Shown here: in pieces, positions 51,086-60,907 of the stretch
How the letters are laid out: every line of letters begins with the position of its first letter
How positions within the stretch are numbered: the first letter of the stretch is position 1
Assembly (NCBI RefSeq): GCF_040438645.1
Contig: NZ_CP159253.1
Location: forward strand, 4,640,501 to 4,704,500
Direction: 5' to 3'
Length of the DNA: 64,000 nucleotides
DNA from: Mesorhizobium sp. WSM2240
GTDB lineage: Bacteria; Pseudomonadota; Alphaproteobacteria; Rhizobiales; Rhizobiaceae
Notes under the pieces: model-generated
Told to the model about the DNA's origin: nothing
Databases searched by the model: none
The model's input: the letters and a program-made list of their open reading frames with translations, nothing else
Translations under genes and position numbers: made by a program

Positions 51086-51793
51086 ATGGCAACCCCGCTC
51101 GTCGTTTCGCAGCTCGCCAAGAGCTTCACCATGCATTTGCGCGACGGCATCCGGCTGCCGGTCGTCGCCGGCGTGTCATTTTCGATCAGGGCAGGCGAAT
51201 GCGCCGTGCTCGGCGGGCCGTCGGGCGCCGGCAAGAGCTCCATCCTGAAGATGCTCTACGGCAATTATTCCGCCGACGAGGGCCAGATCATTGTCGATCA
51301 CGCCGGCCACCTCGTCGATCTGGCCAAGGCCAGCCCGCGAACCATCCTGCAGATCCGGCGAGACACGATCGGTTATGTCAGCCAATTCCTGCGCACCGTG
51401 CCGCGGGTCTCGGCGCTGGACGTGGTGGCCGAGCCGCTGGTGGCGCGAGGCGAAACCCGCGAGGCGGCGCATGGCCGTGCCCGCGAACTGCTTGGCCGGC
51501 TCAATCTGCCCGAAAAGCTCTGGGCGCTGCCGCCGGCGACCTTCTCCGGCGGCGAGCAACAGCGCGTCAACATCGCGCGCGGCTTCATCACTCCGCATCC
51601 GGTGCTGCTGCTCGACGAGCCGACGGCATCGCTGGACGCAAAAAACCGCGAAGTGGTGATCGAGCTGATCGCCGACAAGAAAGCCGCCGGCGTGGCGCTG
51701 CTCGGCATCTTCCATGATTCGGACGTGCGTGAAGCGGTCGCCGACCGCATCATCGACGTGACCGAATTCGCAGCCGGAAAGGTCGCGGCATGA
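51086..51793 (+). CDS. phnL: C-P lyase-associated ABC ATPase PhnL
   Basis: A 235-residue ABC-type ATPase: Walker A GPSGAGKS, signature [15 protein letters not shown], Walker [13 protein letters not shown]. It acts with PhnK on the C-P lyase core. ATG 51086 follows AAAGGACT. Its stop overlaps the acetyltransferase ATG by four bases. Confidence 0.95.
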   Translation: MATPLVVSQLAKSFTMHLRDGIRLPVVAGVSFSIRAGECAVLGGPSGAGKSSILKMLYGNYSADEGQIIVDHAGHLVDLAKASPRTILQIRRDTIGYVSQFLRTVPRVSALDVVAEPLVARGETREAAHGRARELLGRLNLPEKLWALPPATFSGGEQQRVNIARGFITPHPVLLLDEPTASLDAKNREVVIELIADKKAAGVALLGIFHDSDVREAVADRIIDVTEFAAGKVAA

Positions 51794-52407
51794 GCGGGAA
51801 ACTTTCCGAGCAGCCGACGATCCATCCGACGGCGGACGTGACCGGCTCGACGCTTGGCCGCTACACCGAAATCGGAGAGCGCACGCGCTTCATCGAATCG
51901 TCCCTCGGCGACTATTCCTACCTCGTCCAGGATTGCGGCGTCTGGTGCGCGACGATCGGCAAGTTCGCCAATATCGCGGCCGCGGTCCGCATCAACGCCA
52001 CCAACCATCCGACCTGGCGGCCAACACTGCACCATTTCACCTATCGCGCCTCGGACTACTGGGACGACGCGGAGCAAGAGACCGATTTCTTCGATTGGCG
52101 GCGCTCGAACGCCGTCACGATCGGCCACGACACCTGGCTCGGCCATGGCTCGACGATGCTGCCGGGCGTCACCATAGGCGACGGAGCAGTGGTCGGGGCC
52201 GGCGCTGTCGTATCGAAGGATGTAGCGCCCTACACGATCGTCGGCGGCGTGCCGGCGAGGCCGATCCGAGAGCGCTTCGACCGCAGGACGGCGGAGCGCT
52301 ACCAGGCGCTCGCCTGGTGGGATTGGGATCATGCGAAATTGCGTTCGGCGCTCGATGATTTCCGCGCGCTTTCGGCCGAAGCATTTTTGGAAAAGCACGG
52401 CGGCTGA
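51790..52407 (+). CDS. Hexapeptide-repeat acetyltransferase of the phn operon
   Basis: A 205-residue left-handed beta-helix protein (DapH/LacA-like) with repeats such as [20 protein letters not shown] and the terminal GGVPARPI. A homologue sits at the same place in many rhizobial phn operons and is annotated as a phosphonate-metabolism acetyltransferase. Its substrate is unproven; it could acetylate an aminophosphonate before cleavage. It is coupled to phnL by an ATGA overlap. Confidence 0.9.
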   Translation: MSGKLSEQPTIHPTADVTGSTLGRYTEIGERTRFIESSLGDYSYLVQDCGVWCATIGKFANIAAAVRINATNHPTWRPTLHHFTYRASDYWDDAEQETDFFDWRRSNAVTIGHDTWLGHGSTMLPGVTIGDGAVVGAGAVVSKDVAPYTIVGGVPARPIRERFDRRTAERYQALAWWDWDHAKLRSALDDFRALSAEAFLEKHGG

Positions 52408-52454
52408 CCCGTTTCGCCTCGTCGCGCGGCTTGTTATTCTAGACCGAGCTTGGC

Positions 52455-53081
52455 TTGGGTAACGCTTTGGAAAAAATCGATTTCAAGAAAACTCTCAAGG
52501 CGCTCTACAACCCGCCGGCCGGGGAATTCGTCACCGTTAACGTGCCCGCTATGCGGTTCGTCAAGATCGACGGCGAGGGCGACCCGAACACGTCCCCTGC
52601 CTACAAGGCCGCGCTCGAATGGCTCTATTCGGTCAGCTACGCGATGAAATTCGCGGCCAGGGCCGCGCACGGCCAGGACTACACGGTGCCGCCGCTGGAG
52701 GGGCTGTGGTGGGCTGACGACCATGCCGCCTTCACTGCCCGCCGCAAGGACGAGTGGAAATGGACCATGATGATCATGGTGCCGGATTTTGTCGGGCAGG
52801 CGGTATTCGATCAGGCCGTCGCCAAGGCGGCGAAGAAGCTCGGCGAGGCGCCGTCGACGCTACGTCTCGAACCCAATGAGGAGGGGCTCTGCCTGCAGAC
52901 GCTGCATATTGGCAGCTATGATGACGAGACGCCGGTGCTCGCCCGGCTCCATGACGAAGTGATGCCTGAGAATGGTTTTACCTTCAATGGCCTGCATCAC
53001 GAGATTTACCTGTCCGACGCCCGCAAGGTCGAGCCGACGAAGCTGCGGACCATTCTACGCCAACCTGTAAAGCCGATCTGA
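52455..53081 (+). CDS. GyrI-like small-molecule-binding domain protein
   Basis: A 208-residue stand-alone GyrI-like (SRPBCC-unrelated, Rob/SbmC-type) domain: FVTVNVPAMRFVKIDGEGDPNTSPAYKAAL and LCLQTLHIGSYDDETPVLARLHDE. It probably binds a small hydrophobic ligand. No ATG is available near the start; TTG 52455 is used here and TTG 52467 is possible. It is the first of the genes that separate the two phn blocks. Confidence 0.88.
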   Translation: MGNALEKIDFKKTLKALYNPPAGEFVTVNVPAMRFVKIDGEGDPNTSPAYKAALEWLYSVSYAMKFAARAAHGQDYTVPPLEGLWWADDHAAFTARRKDEWKWTMMIMVPDFVGQAVFDQAVAKAAKKLGEAPSTLRLEPNEEGLCLQTLHIGSYDDETPVLARLHDEVMPENGFTFNGLHHEIYLSDARKVEPTKLRTILRQPVKPI

Positions 53082-53125
53082 ACATTGCCGTCGCGGACAG
53101 CGCCGCGGCGGCGCAGAAGCGACGG

Positions 53126-54115
53126 TCAGGTCTCCTGTATCGCCGAAAGTTTCCAGTCGTCACCCCGCTGCCGCACGAAGGTCCAGAGTTCCGTCGTCTC
53201 TGTCGGCTCGTCGGGATTGCCCTCGACAACCCTGCCGGTCGCGCGATCCACTATTACGTCGCGAGACGAATATTGCAGCGCCGCCGTGGCATAGTCGCTG
53301 TCGCCCTCGCGCCAGCTTTCGGCGATGTCGGCCTGATGAAGCTGAACGTCGGAAACGTCGTTGCGGACGCCCTTTTGCGCATTATCGGCCAGTTCTTCGG
53401 AAAGGTAGGATACCATCTCCGGCGTCACCAGCCGGCGCAGCGCGGCATGGTCCTCACGGCAGAAGGCTTCCTGCACTTCGGTCAGGCGCCGCTGGAAAGT
53501 GTCGAGGTCATCCTGCTGTAGGCTGATTTCCTGGCTTGCAGCCTGCTGAGGCGGCACCTGCGAACTCGAACCGATGTTCGGTATGCTGAAGGAGCGGCCG
53601 TTACCGCCTCCGCGTGGCGACGCATCCCGATAGGCAAAATCACCGCGGCCGGAAGCACCGGCCATGGCGGGCTCGCGCGAACCCGCCGGCTGCGAACGAA
53701 ACAGGCGCACGGCCAGCCAGATCGCGCCGCCGATCAGAAGCGCCTGCAACAGGAAGCCGAACATGCCGGCAAGGCCGCCGAAGCCATGGCCGAGCAGCAG
53801 GCCGATCAGGCCGCCGAGCATTAAGCCGCGCAGCATCGAGCCGCCGAAGCCGTTCATGAAGCCGGGCCGTTGCTGGGAAATTTGCGTCTGCCGCGCGGCG
53901 TTGGTCGGCGCCGTGTTTGGCGTCATCGAGCGCTCGACAGGAGCGGTCGGCTGTGGCGCAGTCCTGGTCGGCGGAGCCGATTGGAACGTGCGCATGCCGC
54001 GGCTGCCGAAGCTGCCGCCGCGGCGGGCGTCGGCGTGATCGACGGCTATCATCGAGAATGCAAGGAACAACCCTGCGAAAAGCGTGGCAAATCGGGTCGT
54101 GCTGGAGAGCCGCAT
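53126..54115 (-). CDS. Tim44-domain membrane protein
   Basis: A 329-residue protein. An N-terminal signal or anchor helix (about 10-28) precedes RRGGSFGSRGMRTF, typical of the family. Two Gly-rich membrane helices (about 105-145) follow, then a C-terminal Tim44-like domain (about 205-325: FQRRLTEVQEAFCREDHAALRRLVTPEMVSYLSEEL). Bacterial Tim44-like proteins are envelope proteins of unknown role. The start ATG 54113-54115 follows GAGGA. Confidence 0.9.
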   Translation of the reverse strand: MRLSSTTRFATLFAGLFLAFSMIAVDHADARRGGSFGSRGMRTFQSAPPTRTAPQPTAPVERSMTPNTAPTNAARQTQISQQRPGFMNGFGGSMLRGLMLGGLIGLLLGHGFGGLAGMFGFLLQALLIGGAIWLAVRLFRSQPAGSREPAMAGASGRGDFAYRDASPRGGGNGRSFSIPNIGSSSQVPPQQAASQEISLQQDDLDTFQRRLTEVQEAFCREDHAALRRLVTPEMVSYLSEELADNAQKGVRNDVSDVQLHQADIAESWREGDSDYATAALQYSSRDVIVDRATGRVVEGNPDEPTETTELWTFVRQRGDDWKLSAIQET

Positions 54116-54638
54116 CGGTTCCTCATGGATCGGTGATATCGGCCCTTCATATAATGATAAACTGGCCTTGCGCCAGTCGATCGCAAGAGCACGAACACCG
54201 CTCTCGTCACCCAAGTTGAAGAAACGCGCGTTGGCGAGTCTGGCGGCGCGGGTGTAGCATCGCCTGATCGCATCGCGACGTCACCCCACCCCACCCCGGT
54301 TTAAGCTGCGCTATGCGCTCGTCGACCGCGGTAAGCTGCTGATGCGTGCCGAGGAAAACGTTACCGACATGACTTACCTTTGGGGCGCCGGCTCAACCTA
54401 TAGCGACCGGCGCCTCGGCTACGAGAAGAAGATGCTGCGCGATTGGTTCCGCAGGCGCTTCGTGCATCTCAGTCCGCCGCGCGGATGACCTTTTCTTGCC
54501 TCTACCGCTGTGAATTCGGCGGCGCAGGCTCAGCTTCGATGCCGGTCACGGCTCTGCCGCTGCGATCAGCCACGGCTGATCTCATCCGGACATCGCAGCT
54601 TTGTGCGGTTCCGCTAGCGGGACCGGCCGAGCGAATGC
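54116..54638. other. Intergenic region with a gene remnant and palindromes
   Basis: 523 bases between divergent-facing ends of the Tim44-like gene and the small secreted protein. It holds the DUF3016 remnant at 54258-54488, a perfect 8-bp inverted repeat with a two-base spacer (GATCAGCC at 54564-54571 and GGCTGATC at 54574-54581) and a 20-base near-palindrome around GCTAGC (54606-54625). The last may end transcription of the minus-strand gene. Confidence 0.5.
54258..54488 (+). pseudogene. Remnant of a DUF3016-type gene
   Basis: A frame open from 54258 to TGA 54486-54488 that reads coding-like from 54300: FKLRYALVDRGKLLMRAEEN, VTDMTYLWGAGSTYSDRRLG and YEKKMLRDWFRRRF. This matches, from memory, the C-terminal half of DUF3016 proteins. 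The N-terminal half and signal peptide are missing; upstream sequence has a TAG stop and low-complexity CCCCACCCC. There is no ribosome site. Hence a truncated gene. Confidence 0.55.
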
Positions 54639-55034
54639 TCAATCCGTACCTATCATACCCTTGAGCTCCGTCACCTTCTGCATGCAGCCGGCCTCGTCGC
54701 CGGCCTCCGCCATCTCGCGGGCTTCGGTCATCAGTGCCGCCACCTGATCGGCTTCATCGCCGGCGGTTCCGCGCGTCACCTCTTCCTGATGAGGCGTGAT
54801 CGTTTCCACCTGATCGGACGTAGATCCCGTGATCTCCGGGGTTGTTCCCTGGGCGCCCGGCAGGAGCTCTTCCTGATGCTGCGTCGCGGGCATGCCGGGC
54901 TCGTTGGTGGCCGCGCCTGTTTCGGCTGTGACGGTCGGCTGCTCGAGCTTCGTGAGTTCCTCCCGGCAATCCGCGAAAGCCGGCGCTGCCAGCATGACCG
55001 ATAAAGCAGTGAAAGTCGCCAAACGTATCGACAT
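54639..55034 (-). CDS. Small secreted acidic protein
   Basis: A 131-residue protein with a signal peptide (ALSVMLAAPAFADC) and an acidic, Gln/Thr-rich middle with the repeated HQEE segment (QHQEELLPG, PHQEEVTRG), ending in a short helical domain (VAALMTEAREMAEAGDEAGC) with a Cys that could pair with the one after the signal. The function is unknown. ATG 55032-55034 follows AAGGAGA. Confidence 0.8.
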   Translation of the reverse strand: MSIRLATFTALSVMLAAPAFADCREELTKLEQPTVTAETGAATNEPGMPATQHQEELLPGAQGTTPEITGSTSDQVETITPHQEEVTRGTAGDEADQVAALMTEAREMAEAGDEAGCMQKVTELKGMIGTD

Positions 55035-55186
55035 CAGACTCTCCTTTCATAAGAGGCTTCTTTGATGATTGGAGAGAACGACCGGATACTCGAACTGTTC
55101 CGGTGCGCGGACGATTTTCCCAAGCGCGCAGCAGCGTCCACCTTCGCTTTCGGGCGCGAGCGACGCAGGCGCCGAAGGGCTGTGGA

Positions 55187-55226
55187 ATGTAACGAAACTG
55201 ACATCGAACCGACATTCCCCGTTCAT
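55187..55226 (+). promoter_or_regulatory. Pho box before phnC (four tandem units)
   Basis: Four 7-base units at an exact 11-base period: ATGTAAC (55187), CTGACAT (55198), CCGACAT (55209) and CGTTCAT (55220). The consensus PhoB repeat is CTGTCAT-N4. The two central units match best. It lies about 60 bases before the phnC ATG. Confidence 0.65.
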
Positions 55227-55285
55227 GCGGCTGGCTTAGGCGAAAGCCTGCAAATGCGAAAAGCCCCCGTCGCAAGGAAGCCATC

Positions 55286-56128
55286 ATGCTCGAAATCCGC
55301 AATGTCACGCGCCGGTTCGGCAAGACAACTGCCGTCAACGGCGTCGCGCTGGAAATCCCGCAAGGCCAGATGGTCGGCATCATCGGCCGCTCCGGCGCCG
55401 GCAAATCCACCCTGCTGCGCATGATCAACCGCCTCATCGATCCAAGCCAGGGATCGATCTTGTTTGCCGGCACCGAGGTGTCCGGCCTGCGCGGCTCCAC
55501 CCTGCGGCGTTGGCAGCGCGACTGCGCCATGATCTTCCAGCAGTTCAACCTGGTGCCGCGTCTCGACGTCCTCACCAATGTCCTTTTGGGCCGCCTCAAC
55601 CACCGGCCGACTGCGCTGAACCTCCTCAACATCTTCTCGCGCGAAGAGCGTGCGATGGCGATTTCGGCGCTGGAGCGTCTAGACATCGCACAGACGGCGC
55701 TGCAGCGCGCCGGCACGCTATCTGGCGGCCAGCAGCAGCGCGTGGCGATCGCGCGGGCCTTGATGCAGCAGCCGAGGATGATCCTTGCCGACGAACCGAT
55801 CGCGTCGCTCGACCCGCTCAACGCCAAAGTGGTGATGGACGCGCTGCGCGACATCAATTTGCGCGAGGGCATCACGGTCATTACCAATCTGCACACGCTC
55901 GATACGGCGCGAAACTATTGCGAGCGGATCGTCGGCATGGCCGCCGGCAAGGTCGTATTCGACGGGGCGCCGGAGGAATTGACCCGCGAGGCCGTCCGCA
56001 TGGTCTATGGCGCCGAAAGCGACGGGGCGGAGATTTCCGAGGCCATCACCTCGACCAGCATCCGCGGCGAAAAGCCCCGGAAGATCGCAGCCCAGACCGC
56101 ACTGAAGCCGGCCCTGGCCAGCGCCTGA
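55286..56128 (+). CDS. phnC: Phosphonate ABC importer ATPase
   Basis: A 280-residue ATPase energising phosphonate uptake. Walker A GRSGAGKS, signature [15 protein letters not shown], Walker [12 protein letters not shown]; the segment [17 protein letters not shown] is typical of PhnC. The C-terminal 30 residues ([24 protein letters not shown]) extend past the usual end. ATG 55286 follows AAGGAAG. It leads phnCDEE, with a Pho box upstream. Confidence 0.95.
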   Translation: MLEIRNVTRRFGKTTAVNGVALEIPQGQMVGIIGRSGAGKSTLLRMINRLIDPSQGSILFAGTEVSGLRGSTLRRWQRDCAMIFQQFNLVPRLDVLTNVLLGRLNHRPTALNLLNIFSREERAMAISALERLDIAQTALQRAGTLSGGQQQRVAIARALMQQPRMILADEPIASLDPLNAKVVMDALRDINLREGITVITNLHTLDTARNYCERIVGMAAGKVVFDGAPEELTREAVRMVYGAESDGAEISEAITSTSIRGEKPRKIAAQTALKPALASA

Positions 56129-56209
56129 GGCCGCGGTCGCATCGCCCGCGTCAAGGGCTCGTCAGCACATCAGCGACCGGCCGTAAGCCGGATAAACAGG
56201 AGAGACCTC

Positions 56210-57121
56210 ATGTTCAGAAAAGCATTTCTAGGCGCCGTTTCGCTCGTCGCCGTTGCGGTCGGGACGGCTCAGGCCGAAGACCTCAAGGAATTCCGCATCG
56301 GCATACTCGGCGGCGAGAACGAGGCCGATCGCCTGCGCAATTTCCAGTGCATGGTCGACAAGCTTCCCTCCGTGCTGGGTGTCGAGAAAGTGTCGCTGTT
56401 CCCGGCTTCCGATTACGACGGCGTCGTGCAGGGCCTGCTCGGCGGCACGCTGGACTATGCCGAACTCGGCGCTTCGGCCTACGCCAAGGTCTATCTCGAA
56501 GATCCCAAGGCAGTCGAGCCGATCCTGACCACGGTGCAGACCGACGGCTCGACCGGTTACTACTCGATCATGGTGGCGCGCAAGGATTCCGGCTTCACCA
56601 GGCTCGAAGACCTCAAGGGCAAGAAGCTCGGCTACGCCGACCCGGATTCGACCTCGGGCTATCTCGTTCCCGCCGTCACCCTGCCGGCCGCTTTGGGCGG
56701 CGTCGCAGTCAAGGATTTCTTCGCCGAGACCGGCTTCGGCGGCGGCCATGAGAACCTGGTGCTCGAAGTGGTGAAGGGCACGTTCGACGCCGGCACGACC
56801 TGGGGTTCGGGCGTGGGCGATTTCAAGGACGGCTACACCTCCGGCAATCTCGCCAAGATGGTCGACAAGGGCGTGCTCGACATGGACGATCTTGTCGAGA
56901 TCTGGAAATCGCCGCTGATCCCGAACGGCCCGATCGTCATTCGCTCGTCGATGGATGCCGACATGAAGACCAAATTCAAGGAGTTCATGCTCGGCCTGCC
57001 GAAGTCCGATCCGGACTGCTTCTCCGCCATCCAGGGCGGCGACTTCACCGGCTTCACCGAAGTGACGCCGGAGTTCTACCAGCCGATCATCGACGCGCGC
57101 AAAGCGCAGATCGGCAGCTGA
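56210..57121 (+). CDS. phnD: Phosphonate-binding periplasmic protein
   Basis: A 303-residue periplasmic binding protein with a signal peptide (about 1-22, AVGTAQAED). LRIGILGGENEADRLRNFQ-type start, LGASAYAKVYLE and KLGYADPDSTSGYLVP form the ligand pocket of PhnD proteins. It binds alkyl- or aminoalkylphosphonates. ATG 56210 follows CAGGAGAG. Confidence 0.95.
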   Translation: MFRKAFLGAVSLVAVAVGTAQAEDLKEFRIGILGGENEADRLRNFQCMVDKLPSVLGVEKVSLFPASDYDGVVQGLLGGTLDYAELGASAYAKVYLEDPKAVEPILTTVQTDGSTGYYSIMVARKDSGFTRLEDLKGKKLGYADPDSTSGYLVPAVTLPAALGGVAVKDFFAETGFGGGHENLVLEVVKGTFDAGTTWGSGVGDFKDGYTSGNLAKMVDKGVLDMDDLVEIWKSPLIPNGPIVIRSSMDADMKTKFKEFMLGLPKSDPDCFSAIQGGDFTGFTEVTPEFYQPIIDARKAQIGS

Positions 57122-57185
57122 GCTATCAGGCAACCGGAACGCGTCGCGGGAGCCGCGGCGCGTTCTCGCTTTGCAGGAATCTCCC

Positions 57186-58139
57186 ATGAGCGTGACACTT
57201 TCCGAAGCCGGGCTGGCGGTCGAGCGGCACTGGCGCGAACTGGCGGGCCGCCGCAGGCTCTACACGATCGGCGGTGTGCTGTTCATGGTGGTCGCCATGA
57301 GCGGCTCCCTCTGGTTTGCTAATGAGAGCAATGCCGGCAAGTTCTGGGACCGCCTGCCCCATCTGTTCGATTTCGTCGGGCAGCTTTTGCCGCGCGACGG
57401 CATGGAAGTGTGGCGCGCAATGTTCGACCTGTCCTCGCCCTATGACGACGGCAGCTTGAAATACAACTATCCCGAAGGCCGCATCTACCTGACGGAGACG
57501 TTCTACGTCCCCGAATATCTCTACAAGATGCTCGAGACGATCAACATCGCCCTGGTCTCCACACTGATCGGCTTTGCGATCGGCTTCGTCCTCTGCTTTC
57601 TGGCGGCTTCCAATGTCGTCACGCAGCGCTGGCTGCGCTTCTTCGTGCGCCGCTTCATGGAAGTGCTGCGCGCTTTTCCCGAAATCGTCATCGCCGGTTT
57701 CTTCCTTGCCGTGCTGTCGCTCGGCGCCGTGCCTGCAATCATCGCAGTCTCGATCCACACCATCGGCGCGCTCGGCAAGATGTTCTTCGAGGTGGTCGAG
57801 AACGCCGATATGCGCCCCGACGAGGGCCTGCGCGCGGCCGGCGCCAACCGGCTCGAGCGTGTGTGGTTCGGCATCGTGCCGCAGGTCATGCCGAATTTCT
57901 TGAGCTACGGTCTGCTGCGCCTCGAAATCAATGTCCGCGCCTCGACGATCATCGGCGCAGTCGGCGGCGGCGGCATAGGCGAGGCGCTGCGCCTGTCGAT
58001 CAGCCAGACGCACGAGGCCAAGACGCTGGCCATCGTGTGCCTGCTCCTCATCACCATTATTGCGGTCGACCAGTTTTCCGCCTGGCTGCGGCAGAGGCTT
58101 GTCGGCGAGCAGGCGTTCGCCTTCGGCCGGGGAGGCTGA
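57186..58139 (+). CDS. phnE: Phosphonate ABC importer permease, first copy
   Basis: A 317-residue permease with about six membrane segments. The EAA-type loop is NADMRPDEGLRAAGANRLERV, and the C-terminal block RASTIIGAVGGGGIGEALRLS is typical of PhnE. ATG 57186 follows CAGGAA. It is followed after three bases by the second phnE. Confidence 0.95.
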   Translation: MSVTLSEAGLAVERHWRELAGRRRLYTIGGVLFMVVAMSGSLWFANESNAGKFWDRLPHLFDFVGQLLPRDGMEVWRAMFDLSSPYDDGSLKYNYPEGRIYLTETFYVPEYLYKMLETINIALVSTLIGFAIGFVLCFLAASNVVTQRWLRFFVRRFMEVLRAFPEIVIAGFFLAVLSLGAVPAIIAVSIHTIGALGKMFFEVVENADMRPDEGLRAAGANRLERVWFGIVPQVMPNFLSYGLLRLEINVRASTIIGAVGGGGIGEALRLSISQTHEAKTLAIVCLLLITIIAVDQFSAWLRQRLVGEQAFAFGRGG

Positions 58140-58142
58140 TTC

Positions 58143-59679
58143 ATGGCCGTACTATCGCTTTCCGAAGTCGACGAGATCGCCGCCCGCCACCCGCAGGTCT
58201 TTGCAGGCTCGCTGCGCAAGCGGCTGGCCGGCTGGGCGATCGGCCTTGGCGTCGCGGCCTACCTGGCGTTCGCCTGGTGGTTCTTCGCCATCGGCACGGT
58301 ATTCGCCAACGGAAACTGGGACATAGCCGGCGCCTACCTGGCCGACTGGGTTACCTATGAGGCCCGGCCGACCATCGGGATCGAAGAAAACCATCTCGAG
58401 ATCTCGTTCCCGCGCTTCGACCCGGTCGGAGAGCGAGGCAGCGTCGACTGGTTGACCAGCGAAACCGCGATGGTCGAGCGGGCCGCCGCGGCGCCCGCCG
58501 GCAACGCCAATTCCAGTGCGGGCGGCGGTTCGGCGGGAAGCTTCTTGGGACCCGTCGGCGGCAAGCCGGCGCCGACGGGAAAGCTCGGCGGCCGCCGCGC
58601 CTTCTCCGGCGACCGGCGGCGCGGCCATACGCCAGGAAGAGACCGTCCGCGCGACCGTAGAAATCGGTTCCCGCAATCTGATCGAAATCGTTCCGGGCCT
58701 CGTCACGGTGACGCGCGGATCGGAAACGCTGGTGGCCGACATCGCCAAGGGCCAGTCGGTGACGGCGCGTGGTCCGCTGCCCGATTGGGCGGAGCAGAAA
58801 GCGCCGGGAGCAAAGATAATCGTCCGTTTCGGCTTTGCCGGCCGCGCCGAAATCGAAGACGACGAGGTCAAGATCCGCCATCGCTTCTGGGGCTGGGCGA
58901 ACTTCGTCTTCGACACCAATTCGCCTTTCTGGGGCAAATCGGCCGGCGAGGTGTTCTCGCTGATCGCGTCCGGCGAGCGCGCCGATCCGAAGCGGTCGAA
59001 CCTGGCGCTGGCGTGGGACAACATCCTCAACAATTCCGAATGGCAGCATCTCGATGTCTGGACCAAGCTGCTGCAGACCATCGTCATGGCGTTCGTCGGC
59101 ACCGTTTTTGCCTCGCTCCTGGCGTTTCCGCTGGCCTTCGCCGCTGCCCGCAACATCACGCGGAGCCGCATCGCCAATCAGGCAGCCAAGCGCCTGTTCG
59201 ACTTCCTGCGCTCGGTCGACATGCTGATCTGGGCGCTGTTCTTCACGCGCGCCTTCGGCCCGGGGCCGCTGGCCGGCATTTCGGCGATCTTCTTCACCGA
59301 CACCGGCACGTTCGGAAAGCTTTATTCGGAGACGCTGGAGAATATCGACGACAAGCAGCGCGAAGGCATCCGCTCGGTGGGGGCTGCGCCGTCCCTGGTT
59401 CAGCGCTACGGCGTGGTGCCGCAGGTTCTGCCGGTATTCCTCAGCCAGTCGCTGTATTTCTGGGAATCCAACACGCGTTCGGCGACCATCATCGGCGCAG
59501 TCGGCGCAGGCGGCATCGGCCTCAAGCTCTGGGAAGCCATGCGCACCAATTCCGACTGGGAGAACGTCGCCTATATGGTACTGCTCATCCTCATCGTCGT
59601 CTTTGTCTTCGACAACATCTCCAACGCCCTGCGCCGGCGGCTGATGGGCGGAGATCCGGCCAGCACACAACCGGTCTGA
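58143..59679 (+). pseudogene. phnE: Phosphonate permease, second copy, frameshifted
   Basis: The frame from ATG 58143 gives the PhnE2 N-terminus (ARHPQVFAGSLRKRLAGW, YEARPTIGIEENHLEISFP) but loses sense after about residue 145. The remaining protein (VEIGSRNLIEIVPG..., RSVDMLIWALFFTRAFGPG, SATIIGAVGAGGIGLKLWE) continues one base off to TGA 59677-59679. Removing one G from GGG at 58577-58579 restores a single frame of about 511 residues through a low-complexity Ala/Pro linker. It is either a sequencing or assembly error or a real mutation; the downstream half is well preserved. Confidence 0.85.
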
Positions 59680-59683
59680 TGCG

Positions 59684-60907
59684 TCAGGCGATGGGCAGCG
59701 CCGGCTCCGGCAATATTCGCCAGGCGAGCCAGGACAGAATAGCGATCAGCCCCATCACCGGGATAACGGCCGCAAGCGCGGCCACCGGCTCGCCTATCAG
59801 TGCGGCGGCCGAACCCCCGAGCAGGCCAAACCCCATCTGGAGAAAACCCATTAGCGACGACGCGGCGCCAGCGCGATGCGGAAAGGGCGCCATTGCCGCG
59901 GTCATCATCGCCGGCATGACGAAGGCGATGCCGAAGGCATAGAGCCCGACCGGACCCATCACATTCACGAATGTCGGCTCCTGCAGCCTGAGCAGAACCG
60001 CCAGAGCGAGACTGCCTGCGGCGACGAAAACCAGCCCCACCGGCACCAGGCGAAAAGCGCCCAGGCGCCCGAGAAGGGCGCGCACGGCCAGCGATCCGGC
60101 GAAGAACATGCCCGACTGGGCAAGCATACCGATGCCGAACTGCGACGGGGTCAGGCCGACGCGGTTCATCATGATGAAGGGCAGGACGGTCGCCTGCGCG
60201 TAAAGCGCACCCGACGTTCCAGCGACCACCAGGCTGGACAGCATGAAATACCGGTTGACGAGGAGCGCGCCGTAGGAGCGGACCAATGCCGACGGGCTGA
60301 TCCGCGAAAGGTCGCGGACCACCGTCTCGCGCATGGAGAAGATGGTGACCGCCACGACGGTCATGCCCATCGCCACCATCAGCAGGAAGATGGCGTGCCA
60401 TCCGAACAGCTCCATGGTCAGACCGCCCAGCGTCGGCGCGAAGGCCGGGCCGACGGCCAGGATGATGCCGATCAGGTTCATGATTCGGGCTGAGCGTTCC
60501 TGGGTGAAGAGATCGCGCACCAGCGCCCGCGAAATCGCGACGCCGACGGCGGCCCCGACGCCTTGCAGGAAACGGGCGGCGATCAGCATCTCAATCGTCG
60601 GGGCAAGCAGGGCGAGGACGCTGGCGGCCAGATAGATGGCCATGAAGGCGATGGTGACGGGACGACGGCCGAAGCCGTCGGACAAGGGCCCGCAGACGAG
60701 CTGGGCGAAGGCGAAGCCGGCAAAGTAAAGCGACAGCGTCATCTTCACGGCGGCTTCCGTCGTGCCGAAAGCGTGGACGATTTCAGGCATCGCCGGCGTG
60801 AACAGCGCCATCGAGACAGGACCGATCGCGACCAGCAGCGCGCCGATCAGCGAGACGCGCCGTTCCGTCATCACGGGCGCCGGCAGGGTGGTGGACTGCA
60901 TGTTCAT
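59684..60907 (-). CDS. Bcr/CflA-type multidrug efflux transporter
   Basis: A 407-residue major-facilitator protein with 12 helices. FAQLVCGPLSDGFGRRPV carries the MFS motif A and RFLQGVGAAVGVAISRALVRD motif of the drug:proton Bcr/CflA group. It would export toxic compounds by proton antiport. The start ATG 60905-60907 overlaps the MarR stop as ATGA, so it is coupled to its regulator. Confidence 0.92.
   Translation of the reverse strand: MNMQSTTLPAPVMTERRVSLIGALLVAIGPVSMALFTPAMPEIVHAFGTTEAAVKMTLSLYFAGFAFAQLVCGPLSDGFGRRPVTIAFMAIYLAASVLALLAPTIEMLIAARFLQGVGAAVGVAISRALVRDLFTQERSARIMNLIGIILAVGPAFAPTLGGLTMELFGWHAIFLLMVAMGMTVVAVTIFSMRETVVRDLSRISPSALVRSYGALLVNRYFMLSSLVVAGTSGALYAQATVLPFIMMNRVGLTPSQFGIGMLAQSGMFFAGSLAVRALLGRLGAFRLVPVGLVFVAAGSLALAVLLRLQEPTFVNVMGPVGLYAFGIAFVMPAMMTAAMAPFPHRAGAASSLMGFLQMGFGLLGGSAAALIGEPVAALAAVIPVMGLIAILSWLAWRILPEPALPIA

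Noticed and set aside
58516..59679. A separate gene starting at ATG 58516
   Set aside because: Its first 50 residues are Arg/Ala-rich nonsense; the rest is the continuation of phnE2 after a frameshift, not an independent gene.
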